64,000 nt of DNA from Ptiloglossa arizonensis. Taxonomy: Eukaryota > Arthropoda > Insecta > Hymenoptera > Colletidae. A program made the position numbers and the translations under genes. The notes under the pieces are model-generated. The model was not told where the DNA came from, did no database searches, and worked only from the letters and a program-made list of their open reading frames with translations. The stretch lies in the NCBI RefSeq assembly GCF_051014685.1, contig NW_027478889.1:124001-188000 (forward strand), written 5' to 3'. Of the stretch, positions 47,951 through 60,860 are shown one piece after another (within the stretch, counting starts at the first letter, position 1; every line of letters begins with the position of its first letter).

Positions 47951-50251
47951 TTCTGCTGCTCCAAACGCTTAACCAGAATGGCCTAGGGAAAAAATACACA
48001 CGCCGTTGTAATCGGGCGAGTTTCTACTTTCAGATGCAATAGGAATTTTTGGGTTAGGTCAATCCGTTCGCGAGATATGGGAGTTTGAAGCCAAGAAATG
48101 GTTGAGAAGGCAAAAAATTTTTCGCAATTCTGCTGCTCCAAACGCTTAACCAGAATGCCCTAGTGAAAAAATACACATACCGCTGTAATCGGGCCAGTTT
48201 CTACTTTCAGATGCAACAGGAATTTTTGGGTTAGGTCAATCCGTTCGCGAGATATGGGAGTTTGAAGCTAAGAAATGGTTGAGAAGACAACAACTTTTTC
48301 GCACTTCTGCTGCTCCAAACGCTTAACCAGAATGGCCTAGGGAAAAAATACACATACCGTAGTAATCGGGCGAGCTTCGACTTTCAGAAGCAATAGGAAA
48401 TTTTGGGTTATGTCAATCCGTTCGCGAGATATGGGAGTTTGAAGCCAAGAAATGGTTGAGAAGGCAAAAAATTTTTCGCAATTCTGCTGCTCCAAACGCT
48501 TAACAAGAATGGCCTAGGGTAAAAATACACATACCGCTGTAATCGGGCGAGTTTCTACTTTCAGACACAACAGGAATTTTTGAGTTAGGTCAATCCGTTC
48601 GCGAGATATGGGAGTTTGAAGCCAAGAAATGGTTGAGAAGGCAAAAAATTTTTCGCAATTCTGCTGCTCCAAACGCTTAACCAGAATGGCCTAGGGAAAA
48701 AATACACATACCGCTGTAATCGGGCGAGTTTCTACTTTCAGATGCAACAGGAATTTTTGGTTTAGGTCAATCCGTTCGCGAGATATGGGAGTTTGAAGCT
48801 AAGAAATGGTTGAGAAGACAACAACTTTTTCGCACTTCGGCTGCTCCAAACGCTTAACCAGAATGGCCTAGGGAAAAAATACACATACCGTTGTAATCGG
48901 GCGAGTTTCTACTTTCAGATGCAACAGGAATTTTTGGGTTAGGTCAATCCGTTCGCGAGATATGGGAGTTTGAAGCTAAGAAATGGTTGAGAAGACAACA
49001 AATTTTTCGCATTTCTGCAGCTCCAAACGCTTAACCAGAATGGCCTTGTGAAAAAATACACATACCGTTGTAAACGGGCGAGTTTCTACTTTCAGATGCA
49101 ACAGGAATTTTTGGGTTAGGTCAATCCGTTCGCGAGATATGGGAGTTTGAAGCTAAGAAATGGTTGAGAAGACAACAAATTTTTCGAAATTCTGCTGCTC
49201 CAAACGCTTAACCAGAATGGCCTAGGGAAAAAATACACACACCGTTGTAATCGGGCGAGTTTCTACTTTCAGAAGCAATAGGAATTTTTGGGTTAGGTCA
49301 ATCCGTTCGCGAGATATGGGAGTTTGAAGCCAAGAAGTGGTTGAGAAGGCGAAAAATTTTTCGCAATTCTGCTGCTCCAAACGCTTAACAAGAATGGCCT
49401 AGGGTAAAAATACACATACCGCTGTATTCGGGCGAGTTTCTACTTTCAGACGCAACAGGAATTTTTGAGTTAGGTCAATCCGTTCGCGAGATATGGGAGT
49501 TTGAAGCCAAGGAATGGTTGAGAAGGCAAAAAATTTTTCGCAATTCTGCTGCACCAAACGCTTAACAAGAATGGCCTAGGGAAAAAATACACATACCGTT
49601 GTAATCGGGCGAGTTTCTACTTTCAGATGCAACAGGAATTTTTGGGTTAGGTCAATCCGTTCGCGAGATATGGGAGTTTGAAGCCAAGAAATGGTTGAGA
49701 AGGCAAAAAATTTTTCGCAATTCTGCTGCTCCAAACGCTTAACAAGAAGGGCCTAGGGAAAAAATACACATATCGTTGTAATCGGGCGAGCTTCGACTTT
49801 CAGAAGCAATAGGAAATTTTGGGTTAGGTCAATCCGTACGCGAGATATGGGAGTTTGAAGCCAAGAAATGGTTGAGAAGGCAAAAAATTTTTCGCAATTC
49901 TGCTGCTCCAAACGCTTAACAAGAATGGCCTAGGGTAAAAATACACATACCGCTGTAATCGGGCGAGTTTCTACTTTCAGACACAACAGGAATTTTTGAG
50001 TTAGGTCAATCCGTTCGCGAGATATGGGTGTTTGAAGCCAAGAAATGGTTGAGACGGCAAAAAATTTTTCGCAATTCTGCTGCTCCAAACGCTTAACCAG
50101 AATGGCCTAGGGAAAAAATACACATACCGCTGTAATCGGGCGAGTTTCTACTTTCAGATGCAACAGGAATTTTTGGTTTAGGTCAATCCGTGCGCGAGAT
50201 AAGGGAGTTTGAAGCTAAGAAATGGTTGAGAAGACAACAACTTTTTCGCAC
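47598..50251 (+). repeat. Dispersed duplication, copy 2 (15 monomers)
   Basis: This segment is the partner of 34690-37520. The monomer at 49013-49189 joins a ccttgtg head carrying ttgtaaacggg to a B1 tail ending cgaaat, replacing two monomers of copy 1. Confidence 0.87.
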
Positions 50252-51489
50252 TTCTGCTGCTCCAAACGCTTAACCAGAATGGCCTAGGGAAAAAATACGC
50301 ATACCGTTGTAATCGGGCGAGTTTCTACTTTCAGATGCAACAGGAATTTTTGGGTTAGGTCAATCCGTTCGCGAGATATGGGAGTTTGAAGCTAAGAAAT
50401 GGTTGAGAAGACAACAAATTTTTCGCACTTCTGCTGCTCCAAACGCTTAACCAGAATGGCCTTGTGAAAAAATACACATACCGTTGTAATCGGGCGAGTT
50501 TCTACTTTCAGACGCTACAGGAATTTTTGGGTTAGGTCAATCCGTTCTCGAGATATGGGAGTTTGAAGCCAAGAAATGGTTGAGAAGCCAAAAATTTTTC
50601 GCAATTCTGCTGCTCCAAACGCTTAACCAGAATGGCCTAGGGAAAAAATACACATACCGTTGTAATCGGGCGAGTTTCTACTTTCAGATGCAACAGGAAT
50701 TTTTGGGTTAGGTCAATCCGTTCGCGAGATATGGGAGTTTGACGCTAAGAAATGGTTGAGAAGACAACAAATTTTTCGAAATTCTGCTGCTCCAAACGCT
50801 TAACCAGAATGGCCTAGGGAAAAAATACACACACCGTTGTAATCGGGCGAGTTTCTACTTTCAGATGCAATAGGAATTTTTGGGTTAGGTCAATCCGTTC
50901 GCGAGATATGGGAGTTTGAAGCCAAGAAATGGTTGAGAAGGCAAAAAATTTTTCGCAATTCTGCTGCTCCAAACGCTTAACCAGAATGGCCTAGGGAAAA
51001 AATACACATACCGCTGTAATCGGGCGAGTTTCTACTTTCAGATGCAACAGGAATTTTTGGTTTAGGTCAATCCGTTCGCGAGATATGGGAGTTTGAAGCT
51101 AAGAAATGGTTGAGAAGACAACAAATTTTTCGCACTTCTGCTGCTCCAAACGCTTAACCAGAATGGCCTAGTGAAAAAATACACATACCGTTGTAATCGG
51201 GCGAGTTTCTACTTTCAGATGCAATAGGAATTTTTGGGTTAGGTCAATCCGTTCGCGAGAAATGGGAGTTTGAAGCCAAGAAATGGTTGAGAAGGCAAAA
51301 ATTTTTTCGCAATTCTGCTGCTCCAAACGCTTAACCAGAATGGCCTAGTGAAAAAATACACATACCGCTGTAATCGGGCCAGTTTCTACTTTCAGATGCA
51401 ACAGGAATTTTTGGGTTAGGTCAATCCGTTCGCGAGATATGGGAGTTTGAAGCTAAGAAATGGTTGAGAAGACAACAAATTTTTCGCAT
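49013..51489 (+). repeat. 14-monomer higher-order repeat, copy f (2,477 bp)
   Basis: The order is B1-like-N-M-J-K-L-A1-B-C-D-E-A2-F-G. It is directly followed by copy g at an offset of 2477. Shared private variants are ccgtacgcgag in K (49834, 52311) and gataaggg in A1 (50201, 52678). Confidence 0.95.
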
Positions 51490-53966
51490 TTCTGCTGCTC
51501 CAAACGCTTAACCAGAATGGCCTAGGGAAAAAATACACATACCGTTGTAATCGGGCGAGTTTCTACTTTCAGATGCAACAGGAATTTTTGGGTTAGGTCA
51601 ATCCGTTCGCGAGATATGGGAGTTTGAAGCTAAGAAATGGTTGAGAAGACAACAAATTTTTCGAAATTCTGCTGCTCCAAACGCTTAACCAGAATGGCCT
51701 AGGGAAAAAATACACACACCGTTGTAATCGGGCGAGTTTCTACTTTCAGAAGCAATAGGAATTTTTGGGTTAGGTCAATCCGTTCGCGAGATATGGGAGT
51801 TTGAAGCCAAGAAGTGGTTGAGAAGGCGAAAAATTTTTCGCAATTCTGCTGCTCCAAACGCTTAACAAGAATGGCCTAGGGTAAAAATACACATACCGCT
51901 GTATTCGGGCGAGTTTCTACTTTCAGAAGCAACAGGAATTTTTGAGTTAGGTCAATCCGTTCGCGAGATATGGGAGTTTGAAGCCAAGGAATGGTTGAGA
52001 AGGCAAAAAATTTTTCGCAATTCTGCTGCACCAAACGCTTAACAAGAATGGCCTAGGGAAAAAATACACATACCGTTGTAATCGGGCGAGTTTCTACTTT
52101 CAGATGCAACAGGAATTTTTGGGTTAGGTCAATCCGTTCGCGAGATATGGGAGTTTGAAGCCAAGAAATGGTTGAGAAGGCAAAAAATTTTTCGCAATTC
52201 TGCTGCTCCAAACGCTTAACAAGAAGGGCCTAGGGAAAAAATACACATATCGTTGTAATCGGGCGAGCTTCGACTTTCAGAAGCAATAGGAAATTTTGGG
52301 TTAGGTCAATCCGTACGCGAGATATGGGAGTTTGAAGCCAAGAAATGGTTGAGAAGGCAAAAAATTTTTCGCAATTCTGCTGCTCCAAACGCTTAACAAG
52401 AATGGCCTAGGGTAAAAATACACATACCGCTGTAATCGGGCGAGTTTCTACTTTCAGACACAACAGGAATTTTTGAGTTAGGTCAATCCGTTCGCGAGAT
52501 ATGGGTGTTTGAAGCCAAGAAATGGTTGAGACGGCAAAAAATTTTTCGCAATTCTGCTGCTCCAAACGCTTAACCAGAATGGCCTAGGGAAAAAATACAC
52601 ATACCGCTGTAATCGGGCGAGTTTCTACTTTCAGATGCAACAGGAATTTTTGGTTTAGGTCAATCCGTGCGCGAGATAAGGGAGTTTGAAGCTAAGAAAT
52701 GGTTGAGAAGACAACAACTTTTTCGCACTTCTGCTGCTCCAAACGCTTAACCAGAATGGCCTAGGGAAAAAATACACATACCGTTGTAATCGGGCGAGTT
52801 TCTACTTTCAGATGCAACAGGAATTTTTGGGTTAGGTCAATCCGTTCGCGAGATATGGGAGTTTGAAGCTAAGAAATGGTTGAGAAGACAACAAATTTTT
52901 CGCACTTCTGCTGCTCCAAACGCTTAACCAGAATGGCCTTGTGAAAAAATACACATACCGTTGTAATCGGGCGAGTTTCTACTTTCAGACGCTACAGGAA
53001 TTTTTGGGTTAGGTCAATCCGTTCTCGAGATATGGGAGTTTGAAGCCAAGAAATGGTTGAGAAGCCAAAAATTTTTCGCAATTCTGCTGCTCCAAACGCT
53101 TAACCAGAATGGCCTAGGGAAAAAATACACATACCGTTGTAATCGGGCGAGTTTCTACTTTCAGATGCAACAGGAATTTTTGGGTTAGGTCAATCCGTTC
53201 GCGAGATATGGGAGTTTGACGCTAAGAAATGGTTGAGAAGACAACAAATTTTTCGAAATTCTGCTGCTCCAAACGCTTAACCAGAATGGCCTAGGGAAAA
53301 AATACACACACCGTTGTAATCGGGCGAGTTTCTACTTTCAGATGCAATAGGAATTTTTGGGTTAGGTCAATCCGTTCGCGAGATATGGGAGTTTGAAGCC
53401 AAGAAATGGTTGAGAAGGCAAAAAATTTTTCGCAATTCTGCTGCTCCAAACGCTTAACCAGAATGGCCTAGGGAAAAAATACACATACCGCTGTAATCGG
53501 GCGAGTTTCTACTTTCAGATGCAACAGGAATTTTTGGTTTAGGTCAATCCGTTCGCGAGATATGGGAGTTTGAAGCTAAGAAATGGTTGAGAAGACAACA
53601 AATTTTTCGCACTTCTGCTGCTCCAAACGCTTAACCAGAATGGCCTAGTGAAAAAATACACATACCGTTGTAATCGGGCGAGTTTCTACTTTCAGATGCA
53701 ATAGGAATTTTTGGGTTAGGTCAATCCGTTCGCGAGAAATGGGAGTTTGAAGCCAAGAAATGGTTGAGAAGGCAAAAATTTTTTCGCAATTCTGCTGCTC
53801 CAAACGCTTAACCAGAATGGCCTAGTGAAAAAATACACATACCGCTGTAATCGGGCCAGTTTCTACTTTCAGATGCAACAGGAATTTTTGGGTTATGTCA
53901 ATCCGTTCGCGAGATATGGGAGTTTGAAGCTAAGAAATGGTTGAGAAGACAACAACTTTTTCGCAA
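51490..53966 (+). repeat. 14-monomer higher-order repeat, copy g (2,477 bp)
   Basis: It is the tandem partner of copy f. Differences noticed are few: cagaagcaac in M (near 51928), loss of the atacgcatacc variant of copy f (50298), and ttatgtc in G (near 53895). G ends in cgcaat with tgcacc and leads into a truncated unit at 53967. Confidence 0.95.
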
Positions 53967-55735
53967 TTCTGCTGCACCAAACGCTTAACAAGAATGGCCT
54001 AGGGAAAAAATACACATACCGTTGTAATCGGGCGAGCTTCGACTTTCAGAAGCAATAGGAAATTTTGGGTTAGGTCAATCCGTTCGCGAGATATGGGAGT
54101 TTGAAGCCAAGAAATGGTTGAGAAGGCAAAAAATTTTTCGCAATTCTGCTGCTCCAAACGCTTAACAAGAATGGCCTAGGGTAAAAATACACATACCGCT
54201 GTAATCGGGCGAGTTTCTACTTTCAGACACAACAGGAATTTTTGAGTTAGGTCAATCCGTTCGCGAGATATGGGTGTTTGAAGCCAAGAAATGGTTGAGA
54301 CGGCAAAAAATTTTTCGCAATTCTGCTGCTCCAAACGCTTAACCAGAATGGCCTAGGGAAAAAATACACATACCGCTGTAATCGGGCGAGTTTCTACTTT
54401 CAGATGCAACAGGAATTTTTGGTTTAGGTCAATCCGTGCGCGAGATATGGGAGTTTGAAGCTAAGAAATGGTTGAGAAGACAACAACTTTTTCGCACTTC
54501 TGCTGCTCCAAACGCTTAACCAGAATGGCCTAGGGAAAAAATACACATACCGTTGTAATCGGGCGAGTTTCTACTTTCAGATGCAACAGGAATTTTTGGG
54601 TTAGGTCAATCCGTTCGCGAGATGTGGGAGTTTGAAGCTAAGAAATGGTTGAGAAGACAACAAATTTTTCGCACTTCTGCTGCTCCAAACGCTTAACTAG
54701 AATGGCCTTGTGAAAAAATACACATACCGTTGTAATCGGGCGAGTTTCTACTTTCAGACGCTACAGGAATTTTTGGGTTAGGTCAATCCGTTCTCGAGAT
54801 ATGGGAGTTTGAAGCCAAGAAATGGTTGAGAAGCCAAAAATTTTTCGCAATTCTGCTGCTCCAAACGCTTAACCAGAATGGCCTAGGGAAAAAATACACA
54901 TACCGTTGTAATCGGGCGAGTTTCTACTTTCAGATGCAACAGGAATTTTTGGGTTAGGTCAATCCGTTCGCGAGATATGGGAGTTTGACGCTAAGAAATG
55001 GTAGAGAAGACAACAAATTTTTCGAAATTCTGCTGCTCCAAACGCTTAACCAGAATGGCCTAGGGAAAAAATACACACACCGTTGTAATCGGGCGAGTTT
55101 CTACTTTCAGATGCAATAGGAATTTTTGGGTTAGGTCAATCCGTTCGCGAGATATGGGAGTTTGAAGCCAAGAAATGGTTGAGAAGGCAAAAAATTTTTC
55201 GCAATTCTGCTGCTCCAAACGCTTAACCAGAATGGCCTAGGGAAAAAATACACATACCGCTGTAATCGGGCGAGTTTCTACTTTCAGATGCAACAGGAAT
55301 TTTTGGTTTAGGTCAATCCGTTCGCGAGATATGGGAGTTTGAAGCTAAGAAATGGTTGAGAAGACAACAAATTTTTCGCACTTCTGCTGCTCCAAACGCT
55401 TAACCAGAATGGCCTAGTGAAAAAATACACATACCGTTGTAATCGGGCGAGTTTCTACTTTCAGATGCAATAGGAATTTTTGGGTTAGGTCAATCCGTTC
55501 GCGAGATATGGGAGTTTGAAGCCAAGAAATGGTTGAGAAGGCAAAAATTTTTTCGCAATTCTGCTGCTCCAAACGCTTAACCAGAATGGCCTAGTGAAAA
55601 AATACACATACCGCTGTAATCGGGCCAGTTTCTACTTTCAGATGCAACAGGAATTTTTGGGTTAGGTCAATCAGTTCGCGAGATATGGGAGTTTGAAGCT
55701 AAGAAATGGTTGAGAAGACAACAACTTTTTCGCAC
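53967..55735 (+). repeat. Truncated unit K-L-A1-B-C-D-E-A2-F-G (10 monomers, 1,769 bp)
   Basis: It is the last ten members of the 14-mer, with a J/K-type first monomer. It carries gagatgtggg (near 54622), aactagaatgg (near 54696), aaatggtagag and aatcagttcg (near 55670). The same ten-member core, or a nine-member form, occurs at 41767-43534 and 38583-40173. Confidence 0.9.
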
Positions 55736-56264
55736 TTCTGCTGCTCCAAACGCTTAACCAGAATGGCCTAGGGAAAAAATACACATACCGTAGTAATCGG
55801 GCGAGCTTCGACTTTCAGAAGCAATAGGAAATTTTGGGTTATGTCAATCCGTTCGCGAGATATGGGAGTTTGAAGCCAAGAAATGGTTGAGAAGGCAAAA
55901 AATTTTTCGCAATTCTGCTGCTCCAAACGCTTAACAAGAATGGCCTAGGGTAAAAATACACATACCGCTGTAATCGGGCGAGTTTCTACTTTCAGACGCA
56001 ACAGGAATTTTTGAGTTAGGTCAATCCGTTCGCGAGATATGGGAGTTTGAAGCCAAGAAATGGTTGAGAAGCCAAAATTTTTTCGCAATTCTGCTGCTCC
56101 AAACGCTTAACCAGAATGGCCTAGGGAAAAAATACACATACCGTTGTAATCGGGCGAGTTTCTACTTTCAGACGCTACAGGAATTTTTGGGTTAGGTCAA
56201 TCCGTTCGCGAGATATGGGAGTTTGAAGCCAAGAAATGGTTGAGAAGCCAAAAATTTTTCGCAA
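55736..56264 (+). repeat. Transition block H-I-C2
   Basis: H is followed by I with a gaagccaaaatttttt tail and a C2-like monomer with taccgttg. It leads from the 14-mer domain into the right-end domain. Confidence 0.84.
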
Positions 56265-58208
56265 TTCTGCTGCTCCAAACGCTTAACCAGAATGGCCTAG
56301 GGAAAAAATGCACATACCGTTGTAATCGGGCGAGTTTCTACTTTCAGATGCCACAGGAATTTTTGAGTTAAGTCAATCCGTTCGCGAGATATGGGAGTTT
56401 GACGCTAAGAAATGGTTGAGAAGACAACAAATTTTTCGAAATTCTGCTGCTCCAAACGCTTAACCAGAATGGCCTAGGGAAAAAATACACACACCGTTGT
56501 AATCGGGCGAGTTTCTACTTTCAGATGCAATAGGAATTTTTGGGTTAGGTCAATCCGTTCGCGAGATATGGGAGTTTGAAGCCAAGAAATGGTTGAGAAG
56601 GCAAAAAATTTTTCGCAATTCTGCTGCTCCAAACGCTTAACCAGAATGGCCTAGGGAAAAAATACACATACCGCTGCAATCGGGCGGGTTTCTACTTTCA
56701 GATGCAACAGGAATTTTTGGTTTAGGTCAATCCGTTCGCGAGATATGGGAGTTTGAAGCTAAGAAATGGTTGAGAATGCAACAACTTTTTCGCACTTCTG
56801 CTGCTCCAAACGCTTAACCAGAATGGCCTAGGGAAAAAATACACATACCGTTGTAATCGGGCGAGTTTCTACTTTCAGATGCAACAGGAATTTTTGGGTT
56901 AGGTCAATCCGTTCGCGAGATATGGGAGTTTGACGCTAAGAAATGGTTGAGAAGACAACAAATTTTTCGAAATTCTGCTGCTCCAAACGCTTAACCAGAA
57001 TGGCCTAGGGAAAAAATACACACACCGTTGTAATCGGGCGAGTTTCTACTTTCAGATGCAATAGGAATTTTTGGGTTAGGTCAATCCGTTCGCGAGATAT
57101 GGGAGTTTGAAGCTAAGAAATGGTTGAGAAGACAACAAATTTTTCGCACTTCTGCTGCCCCAAACGCTTAACCAGAATGGCCTTGTGAAAAAATACACAT
57201 ACCGTTGTAATCGGGCGAGTTTCTACTTTCAGACGCTACAAGAATTTTTGGGTTAGGTCAATCCGTTCGCGAGATATGGGAGTTTGAAGCCAAGAAATGG
57301 TTGAGAAGCCAAAAATTTTTCGCAATTCTGCTGCTCCAAACGCTTAACCAGAATGGCCTAGGGAAAAAATGCACATACCGTTGTAATCGGGCGAGTTTCT
57401 ACTTTCAGATGCCACAGGAATTTTTGAGTTAAGTCAATCCGTTCGCGAGATATGGGAGTTTGACGCTAAGAAATGGTTGAGAAGACAACAAATTTTTCGA
57501 AATTCTGCTGCTCCAAACGCTTAACCAGAATGGCCTAGGGAAAAAATACACACACCGTTGTAATCGGGCGAGTTTCTACTTTCAGATGCAATAGGAATTT
57601 TTGGGTTAGGTCAATCCGTTCGCGAGATATGGGAGTTTGAAGCCAAGAAATGGTTGAGAAGGCAAAAAATTTTTCGCAATTCTGCTGCTTCAAACGCTTA
57701 ACCAGAATGGCCTAGGTAAAAAATACACATACCGCTGTAATCGGGCGAGTTTCTACTTTCAGATGCAACAGGAATTTTTGGTTTAGGTCAATCCGTTCGC
57801 GAGATATGGGAGTTTGAAGCTAAGAAATGGTTGAGAAGACAACAACTTTTTCGCACTTCTGCTGCTCCAAACGCTTAACCAGAATGGCCTAGGGAAAAAA
57901 TACACATACCGTTGTAATCGGGGAGTTTCTACTTTCAGATGCAACAGGAATTTTTGGGTTAGGTCAATCCGTTCGCGAGATATGGGAGTTTGAAGCTAAG
58001 AAATGGTTGAGAAGACAACAAATTTTTCGCACTTCTGCTGCTCCAAACGCTTAACCAGAATGGCCTTGTGAAAAAATACACATACCGTTGTAATCGGGCG
58101 AGTTTCTACTTTCAGACGCTACAAGAATTTTTGGGTTAGGTCAATCCGTTCGCGAGATGTGGGAGTTTGAAGCCAAGAAATGGTTGAGAAGCCAAAAATT
58201 TTTCGCAA
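56265..58208 (+). repeat. Right-domain 11-monomer unit (1,944 bp)
   Basis: The order is D-E-A-D-E-C-D-E-A-B-C. Variants confined to the right domain are aaatgcacat with gatgccacagg and gttaagtc in some D, ctgcaatcgggcggg in A, gctgccccaaac after E and ctacaagaa in C. The order recurs from 58209 for at least eight monomers. B at 57855-58030 has lost one base (atcggggag). Confidence 0.9.
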
Positions 58209-59800
58209 TTCTGCTGCTCCAAACGCTTAACCAGAATGGCCTAGGGAAAAAATACACATACCGTTGTAATCGGGCGAGTTTCTACTTTCAGATGCAACAG
58301 GAATTTTTGGGTTAGGTCAATCCGTTCGCGAGATATGGGAGTTTGACGCTAAGAAATGGTTGAGAAGACAACAAATTTCTCGAAATTCTGCTGCTCCAAA
58401 CGCTTAACCAGAATGGCCTAGGGAAAAAATACACACACCGTTGTAATCGGGCGAGTTTCTACTTTCAGATGCAATAGGAATTTTTGGGTTAGGTCAATCC
58501 GTTCGCGAGATATGGGAGTTTGAAGCCAAGAAATGGTTGAGAAGGCAAAAAATTTTTCGCAATTCTGCTGCTCCAAACGCTTAACCAGAATGGCCTAGGG
58601 AAAAAATACACATACCGCTGCAATCGGGCGGGTTTCTACTTTCAGATGCAACAGGAATTTTTGGTTTAGGTCAATCCGTTCGCGAGATATGGGAGTTTGA
58701 AGCTAAGAAATGGTTGAGAAGACAACAACTTTTTCGCACTTCTGCTGCTCCAAACGCTTAACCAGAATGGCCTAGGGAAAAAATACACATACCGTTGTAA
58801 TCGGGCGAGTTTCTACTTTCAGATGCAACAGGAATTTTTGGGTTAGGTCAATCCGTTCGCGAGATATGGGAGTTTGACGCTAAGAAATGGTTGAGAAGAC
58901 AACAAATTTTTCGAAATTCTGCTGCTCCAAACGCTTAACCAGAATGGCCTAGGGAAAAAATACACACACCGTTGTAATCGGGCGAGTTTCTACTTTCAGA
59001 TGCAATAGGAATTTTTGGGTTAGGTCAATCCGTTCGCGAGATATGGGAGTTTGAAGCTAAGAAATGGTTGAGAAGACAACAAATTTTTCGCACTTCTGCT
59101 GCCCCAAACGCTTAACCAGAATGGCCTTGTGAAAAAATACACATACCGTTGTAATCGGGCGAGTTTCTACTTTCAGACGCTACAAGAATTTTTGGGTTAG
59201 GTCAATCCGTTCGCGAGATATGGGAGTTTGAAGCCAAGAAATGGTTGAGAAGCCAAAAATTTTTCGCAATTCTGCTGCTCCAAACGCTTAACCAGAATGG
59301 CCTAGGGAAAAAATGCACATACCCTTGTAATCGGGCGAGTTTCTACTTTCAGATGCCACAGGAATTTTTGGGTTAGGTCAATCCGTTCGCGAGATATGGG
59401 AGTTTGACGCTAAGAAATGGTTGAGAAGACAACAAATTTTTCGAAATTCTGCTGCTCCAAACGCTTAACCAGAATGGCCTAGGGAAAAAATACACACACC
59501 GTTGTAATCGGGCGAGTTTCTACTTTCAGATGCAATAGGAATTTTTGGGTTAGGTCAATCCGTTCGCGAGATATGGGAGTTTGAAGCCAAGAAATGGTTG
59601 AGAAGGCAAAAAATTTTTCGCAATTCTGCTGCTCCAAACGCTTAACCAGAATGGCCTAGGGAAAAAATACACATACCGCTGCAATCGGGCGGGTTTCTAC
59701 TTTCAGATGCAACAGGAATTTTTGGTTTAGGTCAATCCGTTCGCGAGATATGGGAGTTTGAAGCTAAGAAATGGTTGAGAAGACAACAACTTTTTCGCAA
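58209..59800 (+). repeat. Right-domain unit, second copy (nine monomers)
   Basis: The order is D-E-A-D-E-C-D-E-A, matching 56265-57856. D near 59325 has acccttg. The last A ends in cgcaat in place of cgcac and opens the dimer expansion that follows. Confidence 0.88.
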
Positions 59801-60508
59801 TTCTGCTGCTCCAAACGCTTAACCAGAATGGCCTAGGGAAAAAATACACATACCGTTGTAATCGGGCGAGTTTCTACTTTCAGATGCAATAGGAATTTTT
59901 GGGTTAGGTCAATCCGTTCGCGAGATATGGGAGTTTGAAGCTAAGAAATGGTTGAGAAGACAACAACTTTTTCGCAATTCTGCTGCTCCAAACGCTTAAC
60001 CAGAATGGCCTAGGGAAAAAATAAACATACCGCTGTAATCGGGCGAGTTTCTACTTTCAGATGCAATAGGAATTTTTGGGTTAGGTCATTCCGTTCGCGA
60101 GATATGGGAGTTTGAAGCTAAGAAATGGTTGAGAAGACAACAACTTTTTCGCAATTCTGCTGCTCCAAACGCTTAACCAGAATGGCCTAGGGAAAAAATA
60201 CACATACCGTTGTAATCGGGCGAGTTTCTACTTTCAGATGCAATAGGAATTTTTGGGTTAGGTCAATCCGTTCGCGAGATATGGGAGTTTGAAGCTAAGA
60301 AATGGTTGAGAAGACAACAACTTTTTCGCAATTCTGCTGCTCCAAACGCTTAACCAGAATGGCCTAGGGAAAAAATAAACATACCGCTGTAATCGGGCGA
60401 GTTTCTATTTTCAGATGCAACAGGAATTTTTGGTTTAGGTCAATCCGTTCGCGAGATATGGGAGTTTGAAGCTAAGAAATGTTTGAGAAGACAACAACTT
60501 TTTCGCAC
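59801..60508 (+). repeat. Local 354-bp dimer repeat
   Basis: Four monomers alternate between a ccgttg form and a ccgctg form carrying ataaacatac (60021 and 60375, offset 354). The first three have cagatgcaatagg with gctaag and the tail caacaactttttcgcaat, a combination not typical elsewhere. One has ggtcattccg (near 60087), and the last has tctattttcag and aaatgtttg. Confidence 0.9.
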
Positions 60509-60860
60509 TTCTGCTGCTCCAAACGCTTAACCAGAATGGCCTAGGGAAAAAATACACATACCGTTGTAATCGGGGAGTTTCTACTTTCAGATGCAACAGG
60601 AATTTTTGGGTTAGGTCAATCCGTTCGCGAGATATGGGAGTTTGAAGCTAAGAAATGGTTGAGAAGACAACAAATTTTTCGCACTTCTGCTGCTCCAAAC
60701 GCTTAACCAGAATGGCCTTGTGAAAAAATACACATACCGTTGTAATCGGGCGAGTTTCTACTTTCAGACGCTACAAGAATTTTTGGGTTAGGTCAATCCG
60801 TTCGCGAGATATGGGAGTTTGAAGCCAAGAAATGGTTGAGAAGCCAAAAATTTTTCGCAA
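60509..60860 (+). repeat. B-C pair of 176-bp monomers
   Basis: B has the one-base loss atcggggag and C has ctacaagaa, matching the pair at 57855-58208. It links the two dimer expansions. Confidence 0.88.
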
